Below, one piece after another: positions 1 through 5,293 of a stretch of 5,690 bases of DNA. Position 1 is the stretch's first letter. Every line of letters starts with the position of its first letter. The stretch covers positions 1 to 5,690 of the forward strand of contig RFIK01000186.1 of NCBI GenBank assembly GCA_003695605.1, in the 5' to 3' direction. The notes under the pieces are model-generated. The model did not search any database, was not told the DNA's origin, and was given only the letters and a program-made list of their open reading frames with translations. This DNA is from Chlorobiota bacterium. GTDB taxonomy: Bacteria; Bacteroidota; Ignavibacteria; Kapaibacteriales; NICIL-2. The position numbers and the translations under genes are program-made.

Positions 1-303
1 GTACATAATCGCACGAAGCTGCCTGACATTCTCGGCTTGGCAAATGCGCTCGATGTGTTCATGTGACTCAACATGCAGACGCACCCTGTCACTGACGCCA
101 CGCATTTCTGCGTTCTGCCACGCACTCTCGATAGCATGCCCCTGGATGTCGCAGCCGAGCACGAGCCCGTGCTCGCCAACGAGCGTAGCCATCATCACCA
201 GATCGTTCCCGTGCCCAACTGTTGCATCGAATGCGACATCGCCAGGACGCAGCACTCTGCTTACGATCCAGTGCGACCACTCAACGACCGTCGGAAGTAC
301 CAT
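1..303 (-). CDS. mnmM: MnmM/YtqB-type tRNA mnm5U methyltransferase, N-terminal part (cut by left edge)
   Basis: The visible 101 codons are the N-terminal half of a class I SAM-dependent methyltransferase; the gene continues past base 1. The pattern is LRPGD (residues 18-22), motif I DATVGHGND (26-34), then LVGEHGLVLGCDIQ (41-54) with D52 as the probable ribose-binding acid, an AI helix (57-58), SDRV (71-74) and SHEHIE (80-85). This order is that of the Pfam 'putative rRNA methylase' family containing Bacillus YtqB, now known as MnmM, which methylates nm5(s2)U34 of tRNA to mnm5(s2)U. The window ends at LRAIMY, just where the family usually shows its FNLGYLPGG segment. I chose the ATG at 303 because it leaves the usual short lead before the PGD motif; a TTG further upstream in the same frame is possible. 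It lies 51 bases downstream of an MnmC-oxidase-like gene on the same strand, which supports the tRNA role. Oddity: motif I reads GHGND where the family usually has GNGHD. Confidence 0.8.
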   Translation of the reverse strand, partial: MVLPTVVEWSHWIVSRVLRPGDVAFDATVGHGNDLVMMATLVGEHGLVLGCDIQGHAIESAWQNAEMRGVSDRVRLHVESHEHIERICQAENVRQLRAIMY

Positions 304-354
304 AACCGTTCCAGAACCCGTTGAACATACACCAACAGCAAGTGAGACCAACGC

Positions 355-1401
355 TCAACTGGCAAAGCGGCGGAGATCGAAGTGAATAGGAATTGTTGCA
401 CTACCGCTGACGATAGCGTCCGCCAAAATACTTGCCAGCCGGGGTGCAAGGAGCAGCCCCCGTGAACCAAGGCCATTGAACAGCCACCATCGGCGGTACT
501 CTGGATGCTCGCCGAGCACTGGCTTGAGGTCCGCTATTATCGGCCGTATACCAGCCCAAGCGTGCTCGATACGGAACGGCACCCGAAGGTACTGCTCGAG
601 CTGCCGGCGAAGGTGCTCAGTAGATTCTTCTGTGACGATTGGTGCGGTCGTTTCCCAATCGAAGGTTGAACCGAACGAAAACGACCTGCCCTCAAGCAGC
701 AAGCTTTTCCCACGAATACTGAGCCAGACTGGTTCTGGTGCGATCGGGTGCTCGAGCGCTCCAGCGACACGCTGCCCTCGTGCGAACATCCGCGGCAGCC
801 AACCAAAACGCGCCGATATAGCAAGTGCTGGGCCTTGGCAAAAGACCACATGAGCGCATTCGACGCCAGCAACGCACCAGCCTGCTGAGCAAGGCGAAAT
901 CTCGTCTTCTCGAACGCAGCGATGGGATAGCATCCCCTCGGCATCGAGTATTCGTGCCACAGTCTCGAGGACTCGCACAACATCAACTCTGGCGGCTGTG
1001 CGGATAGCAACGATACCAGAAGGCCGTGAAATGCAGTCGGCAATAAGATCAGGGAGAGTGCCCTCGTAGGCAAGATTCTCTTCTGTGCGCCGCTGACGCT
1101 TGCGCTGCCAGTACGTCCGTTCATCCTCGCCGTAGAGCAAACGGTAGCATGCAAGAGGTTCAAACGCTTGCATGCTGCCGTAGAACGCGCTGGCATGATC
1201 CCACCACTGGTGCCACTCGTCGAGGACGCCCAAACGCAATCCCGCTATAGGTGCAATCAACCCTGCAGCACCGCGGGAAACCGGGGGGCGCTCTGGATCA
1301 TCGAATGCACAGACACGCAACCCCCGGTTGCGAAGCTCTACTGCAAGTGTCGCACCTGCGATACCAAGTCCAAGGATGGCAACATCAGCTGTGGTGCTCA
1401 T
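355..1401 (-). CDS. FAD-dependent oxidoreductase, MnmC oxidase-domain-like (DAO family)
   Basis: A 348-residue protein of the D-amino-acid-oxidase/glycine-oxidase (DAO) fold. The N-terminal FAD-binding Rossmann motif is GLGIAG (11-16), and F33-D34-D35 end the second strand. RGAAGLIAP (43-51) matches the flavin-contacting turn seen in MnmC. ARGQ (207-210), a GKSLLLEGRSFSFGSTF stretch (231-247) and the C-terminal WAGIRP (282-287), D291, P294, LG and NGLGSRGLLLAP (309-320) are the features I associate with the MnmC FAD domain, which turns cmnm5U34 into nm5U34 in tRNA. The length fits a stand-alone oxidase domain, with no methyltransferase domain fused. A separate MnmM-like methyltransferase follows on the same strand and could supply the second step. 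The ATG at 1401 places GxGxxG at residue 11, as expected. Alternatives are a glycine/sarcosine oxidase or ThiO-type enzyme; the GSRG C-terminal motif and the neighbour favour tRNA modification. There is no good Shine-Dalgarno sequence upstream. Confidence 0.8.
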   Translation of the reverse strand: MSTTADVAILGLGIAGATLAVELRNRGLRVCAFDDPERPPVSRGAAGLIAPIAGLRLGVLDEWHQWWDHASAFYGSMQAFEPLACYRLLYGEDERTYWQRKRQRRTEENLAYEGTLPDLIADCISRPSGIVAIRTAARVDVVRVLETVARILDAEGMLSHRCVREDEISPCSAGWCVAGVECAHVVFCQGPALAISARFGWLPRMFARGQRVAGALEHPIAPEPVWLSIRGKSLLLEGRSFSFGSTFDWETTAPIVTEESTEHLRRQLEQYLRVPFRIEHAWAGIRPIIADLKPVLGEHPEYRRWWLFNGLGSRGLLLAPRLASILADAIVSGSATIPIHFDLRRFAS

Positions 1402-1453
1402 CTGTTGCGCAAGGGAATGAGTTCATGCTGCAGCGCAATATATTTGCGACGGT
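1402..1453. promoter_or_regulatory. Divergent promoter region between the oxidoreductase and the FN3-protein gene
   Basis: These 52 bases separate two divergently transcribed starts and must hold both promoters unless promoters lie inside the genes. They contain two small palindromes: TTGCGCAA (1405-1412) and CGCAA-TATAT-TTGCG (1434-1448). The pentamer TTGCG, or its complement, therefore occurs four times. The AATATATT core (1437-1444) is itself a palindrome and can act as a -10 hexamer (TATATT) on both strands. Promoter and operator functions are inferred from position and symmetry only. TTGCG also occurs at roughly chance frequency in surrounding coding sequence, so the repeat count alone is weak evidence. 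Confidence 0.5.
1439..1446 (+). promoter_or_regulatory. Candidate -7/-10 promoter box TATATTTG of the FN3-protease-ABC operon
   Basis: TATATTTG fits the Bacteroidetes -7 consensus TAnnTTTG, and its first six bases are close to a standard -10 box. It ends only seven bases before the ATG at 1454, so transcription would begin almost at the start codon, giving a near-leaderless message. I see no good TTTG or TTGACA element at the usual upstream distance, so the call rests on one box. Confidence 0.4.
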
Positions 1454-1876
1454 ATGAAAGCAATCCAATTCACACTGGGCGTGCTCCTTGCAGCATCACT
1501 TGCTGCTGCTGTCGAGGTGAGCGTGGAATACCTCAGCGCTCGAAGCGATGGCCGTTCGATCACCATCGAGTGGAAGCCCGCCGTCGAGCGTGACGTTCTC
1601 CGCTATGACATCGAGCGTTCAAGTGACAACCGTACGTGGACACTCGTTGCCTCACTCGATCCCAAAGGGAGCGGCACAGTTTATCGCTACGTCGATAGCG
1701 ACGTCCTCGGCAAAGGCTCCGGCAATGACCCCGGGACCGCAGCGAAAGTTTACTACTACCGCCTACGGATTGTTGGGAGCGATAACTCCATCACGTACAC
1801 CTCCTCAACCGCAGTCACCCACAACCTGAGCACAGTGCGACGCACGTGGGGAATGATCAAGGAAATGTTCAAATAG
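1454..1876 (+). CDS. Small exported fibronectin type III domain protein
   Basis: A 140-residue protein. It opens with a short signal peptide: MK, then a hydrophobic core to about residue 19, with likely cleavage near SLAAA. The rest is essentially one fibronectin type III fold: SITIEWKPA (35-43) with the core Trp W40, RYDIERSSDN (50-59), W62, then YYYRLRIV (100-107) with the tyrosine-corner region, and a final strand near 113-122. This pattern is common in cell-surface and secreted proteins of the Chlorobi/Bacteroidetes group, where it usually mediates protein or carbohydrate contacts; no enzyme motif is present. After the domain comes a basic-aromatic tail, RRTWGMIKEMF (129-139), not needed for the fold. 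The start is the first ATG and gives a proper signal peptide; its Shine-Dalgarno is poor, as expected for a near-leaderless message. Its 3' end overlaps the metalloprotease start, suggesting co-translation. The specific role is unknown. Confidence 0.8.
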   Translation: MKAIQFTLGVLLAASLAAAVEVSVEYLSARSDGRSITIEWKPAVERDVLRYDIERSSDNRTWTLVASLDPKGSGTVYRYVDSDVLGKGSGNDPGTAAKVYYYRLRIVGSDNSITYTSSTAVTHNLSTVRRTWGMIKEMFK

Positions 1877-3519
1877 CACGCGTTGCTACACTCTTCGCTC
1901 TCGTGATCGTTGCTGCGCAGAGTAGCGGTAACCAGTTGCATGCAGACGAAATTCCACTCCACTCGTGCCTGGTGCAATCCGATCGCAAAGTCCCTTCCAT
2001 ACAAAGCCGCATCCGCCCACGAATGCAGTTTTCGGTGCTCTCGCCCTCGGGGAATTTTCGTATTCACTATGACACACTCGGAATCAACGCAGTCCCCACC
2101 GTTGATCGCGACAGCAACGGTATTCCTGACTTTGTGGACTCGGCTGCGTACTACATGGACGCAGCCTTCCGTTTTGCGTGCGACACGTTGGGCTACCGCG
2201 TTCCCCTGCGCGATTACGTTGATAGCAGCTCGTGGGATGTGTACCTTGTTCAGCTTGGACGTACGCCAGGATTTTTCTTCGATGATCGAGATCTTGGACA
2301 ATTCGGCTGGTACGGTGCAACCTATGCCGAAGACCTTGTCCCAACACCCTGTGGTGGCGTTGCTTCGACGGGCTTTATTTTCCTCGACAATGATTACAGC
2401 AGCAGCGATTCAATCGGCACAGTGACACGGCGGCCAACCTACACCGACACAGGAGTCACTGCACTCAAGATTACATGCTACCATGAATTCCATCACCTGG
2501 TACAGTATGGCTACGCCTACGGCTTTAGCCCGACGTACTACGAGATGACCAGCGTCTGGATCGAACAACGCGCGTTTCCCTCCATCACAAACTACACCCA
2601 CTACGTCCAGCGACTCTTCGCAAACCCGACACTTTACTGCCTCAGTTGCGACCGGAGTATCGAAGGAAGCTATGGTTATTCGATTGCTCTCCAGTACCTG
2701 GCGCTGCAGCTTGGCGATAGCCTGATTCGCTCCTGGTGGGAAGGCATCGGCACGTGCAGCCAACCACCAATTGCGCTCGATAGCGTCATCACCAACTATG
2801 GACGCGATTTCCGCTCCCTGTGGTGCTCAATGCTGCCATGGCTATACTGGACCGGCTCGCGTGCGCGCGAGGGCTTCTTCCCCGATGCTGCAGTGCTCCC
2901 AGAACTGCAACCCGAAAACGCGCCCGACGATCAAATGTACACCGAACCATCGTGGACCCGGACAACCTCGCTCTATCCGCTTCAATTCAAGATGTTGCGG
3001 GCAACGCTGCCTTCAGGTGACCCTCGATCAACCGCAGATACAGCAGATTTCCTCGCTACAAATCCAGCTATCCGAGAGCTCGCCAGCGATGCCCGCAGGA
3101 GCACCGACTACAGCGTCCGCATCGTGCGCAGCGGTAGCGGCGATCTACTTGGCACCTCGCCGTACCGTTGCACGAGAACGATGGACACTGCCTGCGATGT
3201 GGTCATATTTCGGAGCGGGCTTGCCACAGCAGTACAGCAGACACCGTTCCCTAATCCGCTCGTGCGCTCGCTCCACCGCGAACTATTCCTTCCTGTCCCT
3301 GCCGAGGCTCGCGCAGGTGACCGCGCAACAGTTGCGCTGCTGAACAGCGACGGAATCGAAGTTTTCCGCACCGATGCAGCAATTGAACTGAATGCAACCG
3401 GTCAACGGAGCATCCGTCTTGCAACGACATCACCGGCATTCCCAACCCAAGGCGTCTTCGTTGTCATCGTTCGAGGAGGCGAGGCGTCTGTGGTCACCAA
3501 ACTCGCAGTGCTGCCATGA
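1846..3519 (+). CDS. Secreted zinc metalloprotease, MXAN_6640-like, with T9SS type A sorting domain
   Basis: Up to 557 residues, counted from the GTG at 1846. After a signal peptide (hydrophobic 12-24, possible cleavage after LHA at 31-33) come FRIHYDT (71-77) and DRDSNGIPDFVD (87-98). This acidic 'NGIPDxVD' segment is typical of the MXAN_6640-type putative metalloproteases. The zinc site is HEFHH: H213 and H217 as ligands, E214 as the catalytic base. E233 or E240 in YEMTSVWIEQ is the probable third ligand. Residues from about 467 (PFPNP) to the end (TKLAVL) read as the beta-sandwich C-terminal domain that directs cargo through the T9SS to the surface. Several cysteines suggest disulfides outside the cytoplasm. 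The start is uncertain: the GTG lacks a ribosome site, while an ATA at 1873 has AAGGAA eight bases upstream and would start the protein at the signal peptide (548 residues). The gene ends in an ATGA overlap with the ABC ATPase. The natural substrate cannot be told. Confidence 0.85.
   Translation: MGNDQGNVQIARVATLFALVIVAAQSSGNQLHADEIPLHSCLVQSDRKVPSIQSRIRPRMQFSVLSPSGNFRIHYDTLGINAVPTVDRDSNGIPDFVDSAAYYMDAAFRFACDTLGYRVPLRDYVDSSSWDVYLVQLGRTPGFFFDDRDLGQFGWYGATYAEDLVPTPCGGVASTGFIFLDNDYSSSDSIGTVTRRPTYTDTGVTALKITCYHEFHHLVQYGYAYGFSPTYYEMTSVWIEQRAFPSITNYTHYVQRLFANPTLYCLSCDRSIEGSYGYSIALQYLALQLGDSLIRSWWEGIGTCSQPPIALDSVITNYGRDFRSLWCSMLPWLYWTGSRAREGFFPDAAVLPELQPENAPDDQMYTEPSWTRTTSLYPLQFKMLRATLPSGDPRSTADTADFLATNPAIRELASDARRSTDYSVRIVRSGSGDLLGTSPYRCTRTMDTACDVVIFRSGLATAVQQTPFPNPLVRSLHRELFLPVPAEARAGDRATVALLNSDGIEVFRTDAAIELNATGQRSIRLATTSPAFPTQGVFVVIVRGGEASVVTKLAVLP
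1859..1864 (+). promoter_or_regulatory. Shine-Dalgarno-like AAGGAA that may select an ATA start at 1873
   Basis: AAGGAA lies inside the end of the FN3 gene, eight bases before an in-frame ATA (1873-1875) that overlaps the FN3 stop codon as ATAG. It is the only purine-rich ribosome site near the metalloprotease start. The upstream GTG at 1846 follows GTGCGACGCAC, which offers no such site. Use of ATA is an inference; this codon is rare as an initiator. Confidence 0.35.
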
Positions 3520-4181
3520 TCGCATTGCAGGTCGAACAGGTGGGGCACCTCTACGGCAAACGGTGCATCTTCGAAGGGGTATGCTTTACGCTCGGCCAAG
3601 GTGACGTCCTGGCATGTGTCGGGCGCAATGGAAGTGGGAAATCTACGCTCCTCCGCATCATCGCTGGTTTGCTCTCTCCAAGTGCTGGGACCGTCACGCT
3701 GCAGTGCAATGGCACCGCCTCGACCGCAGCAGAATGGCGCCGTCTGCACTCCGGCTACTGCGCACCAGCAGTTGCGCTCTACGATGAACTCACCGTTGAT
3801 GAGCTTGCCCGATTCCACGCTGCGTGTCGAGGGATCGAGCCTACGGCACTTTCACCGTTGCTCGAAGAATCTGGCTTAGCCGATGCTTCGCTTGCCTCTA
3901 TCGGCGAGCTGTCGTCCGGCATGGTGCAACGTCTCAAGCTCGCGCTGGCGTTTGCTGGCTCGCCGGCACTCATTGTCCTCGATGAGCCGAGCACAAATCT
4001 TGACCAGCGTGGCATCGCAACGCTTCAGAACTGGATCGAGCGCGCACGGAAGGACGCCATCATCGTCATCGCGACAAATCTGGAAACGGAACTTCCGTGG
4101 TGCAACTGCCGCTACGATTTGGAGGCACGGACGTTCTCCCACGCCTGGAGCAACGCTCGCGCCCTCGCAGACCACGAATGA
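3516..4181 (+). CDS. ABC transporter ATP-binding protein, CcmA-like
   Basis: A 221-residue stand-alone nucleotide-binding subunit, the usual length for this class. Walker A is GRNGSGKST (36-44), the signature is LSSGM (132-136), Walker B is IVLDEP (153-158) and the D-loop is NLD (161-163). Two switch residues are unusual. The Q-loop region reads GYCAPAVALYDELT (80-93), with Ala-Pro where Gln is expected. The H-loop reads IATN (185-188), with Asn in place of the switch His. I recall the same 'AP' and 'TN' forms in CcmA-like ATPases of Bacteroidetes and Chlorobi, which suggests a haem-exporter-like subunit, but this is from memory. No membrane partner such as CcmB lies in the window. Its ATG overlaps the protease stop (ATGA), so translation is probably coupled. 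The last 70 bases overlap the oppositely oriented glycosyltransferase gene. ABC ATPase is certain; the CcmA assignment is moderate. Confidence 0.85.
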   Translation: MIALQVEQVGHLYGKRCIFEGVCFTLGQGDVLACVGRNGSGKSTLLRIIAGLLSPSAGTVTLQCNGTASTAAEWRRLHSGYCAPAVALYDELTVDELARFHAACRGIEPTALSPLLEESGLADASLASIGELSSGMVQRLKLALAFAGSPALIVLDEPSTNLDQRGIATLQNWIERARKDAIIVIATNLETELPWCNCRYDLEARTFSHAWSNARALADHE

Positions 4182-5293
4182 TGCTCAACGACCTGGCGAC
4201 GGGCTGCTTCCCCAAGCTTACCTCGTAACGCAGGATCAGCTGCAAGCCGAACGATAGCGTTCGCCAGCGAGAGTGCGTCGCCTGGTTGGCACCATAACCC
4301 GGTTTCCCCATCGGCGATAATCGAGCGTACTTGCCCAAGCGGTGAGGCTACGATTGCCTTGCCCATCGCCATGTACTCGAACAGCTTGGTCGGCGAGCCA
4401 AAAAATTCCGAACCGTCAGGGTTGGGAAGTGTTGGAACTGCGAGGATATCACACGCCGCCAAGTATGAAGGCACGTCCGCATACGGCACTCGACCAACAA
4501 AAGCGACGCGATCGGCTATGCCGCAGCGGTGAATGATTTCCTCTACTCTCCCCCGCGTTGCACCATCACCGACGAACAGCCCTCGCACTGAGGAATTCTG
4601 CCGCATTGCATGAGTGAGCGCCTCTGCGAGCACATCCGCACCATGCCAGCGATCGAATGTTCCAACAAAACCAACAACTATTGCATCCTCCCACCCACGC
4701 TCACTGCGGATCAGTGATGGATGAACCGAGGGCGAGAACCGTTCTGGATCAACACCGTTGGGTACGACGGCAATGCGATGCGGCGCAGCTCCGCACTCGA
4801 TCGCCATGCGGAACATCGGTTCGGACACAACCGTGACGAGCGCTGCGCACCGGAGTGCGATGTGCTCTGCATCTCGCAGCATGCGCGGTAAGTACGTCCT
4901 GCTCCAATTAGTTTTCATCCACAGCTCGGAACCATCGAATTGGAGGATGTACGGTACACCGTATCGTCGCAGAATCATTGCACCAGTGATGTTGTGACTG
5001 CTGTGGCGTTGATAAATCACATCAGGGCGAAAGCGTGCAATGATCGGTGCGACGCGACGCACCACACGTCCGTTGTGGAGAATGCTCAGCGCCTCCGGAA
5101 GATTCATCGTCAATCGGCTGTACGGGATCACGTGGACCGGAATTGCGCCATGCTCCGGTGGCGGGCAACTTGTGACAACCTCGACGTCGACTCCCTCGTT
5201 CATCAGCCCAGAGAGGATTCCCTTCTGCATCGTGAACGAGCCGCCATCGGTCGCTGCGCCGTAGAAATCGGTCCGAACGTAGAGGAGCTTCAT
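4112..5293 (-). CDS. Glycosyltransferase family 4 (GT-B fold)
   Basis: A 393-residue cytoplasmic or membrane-associated glycosyltransferase of the usual GT4 length. It should transfer sugar from a nucleotide-sugar donor to a lipid-linked or growing glycan. The N-terminal acceptor half begins MKLLYVRTDFY and has the GGS loop (17-19). The linker carries VVPNGVDPERF (176-186). The donor half shows VGFVGTFDRWHGAD (207-220), LFVGDG (239-244), VAFVGRVPYADVPSYLAACD (263-282) and SPTKLFEYMAMGKAIVAS (300-317), where E306 is the second Glu of the E-x7-E donor motif. The position of the first Glu is F298. The C-terminus ends with the common HSW-RA-LL-AW pattern (372-385). The ATG at 5293 was chosen because the protein then starts on its first beta strand; the longer frame to 5422 would add an unrelated 43-residue lead inside the neighbouring gene. 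The start overlaps the upstream stop as ATGA. Donor and acceptor cannot be told from sequence. Confidence 0.9.
   Translation of the reverse strand: MKLLYVRTDFYGAATDGGSFTMQKGILSGLMNEGVDVEVVTSCPPPEHGAIPVHVIPYSRLTMNLPEALSILHNGRVVRRVAPIIARFRPDVIYQRHSSHNITGAMILRRYGVPYILQFDGSELWMKTNWSRTYLPRMLRDAEHIALRCAALVTVVSEPMFRMAIECGAAPHRIAVVPNGVDPERFSPSVHPSLIRSERGWEDAIVVGFVGTFDRWHGADVLAEALTHAMRQNSSVRGLFVGDGATRGRVEEIIHRCGIADRVAFVGRVPYADVPSYLAACDILAVPTLPNPDGSEFFGSPTKLFEYMAMGKAIVASPLGQVRSIIADGETGLWCQPGDALSLANAIVRLAADPALRGKLGEAARRQVVEHHSWSARARALLQAWENVRASKS

Noticed and set aside
304..354. Possible terminator or small gene between the oxidoreductase and the methyltransferase
   Set aside because: No stem-loop with a T run and no plausible start with a ribosome site were seen; it reads as a short intra-operon spacer.
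537..1196. Minus-strand open frame of 219 codons inside the oxidoreductase gene
   Set aside because: It lies wholly within the well-supported oxidoreductase in another frame, its translation is low-complexity with no recognisable motif, and it has no separate start context.
1756..2301. Minus-strand open frame of 181 codons antisense to the FN3 and protease genes
   Set aside because: The plus-strand frames carry clear family motifs; the antisense translation shows none and spans two genes.
2771..3343. Plus-strand open frame of 190 codons inside the protease
   Set aside because: Composition is Ser/Pro/Arg/Cys-rich as expected of an out-of-frame shadow; the metalloprotease frame is continuous here.
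127..4256. Recurrent CGATAGC-like heptamers across the window
   Set aside because: They fall in different frames and genes without spacing or symmetry, and look like common codon pairs rather than a repeat family or uptake signal.
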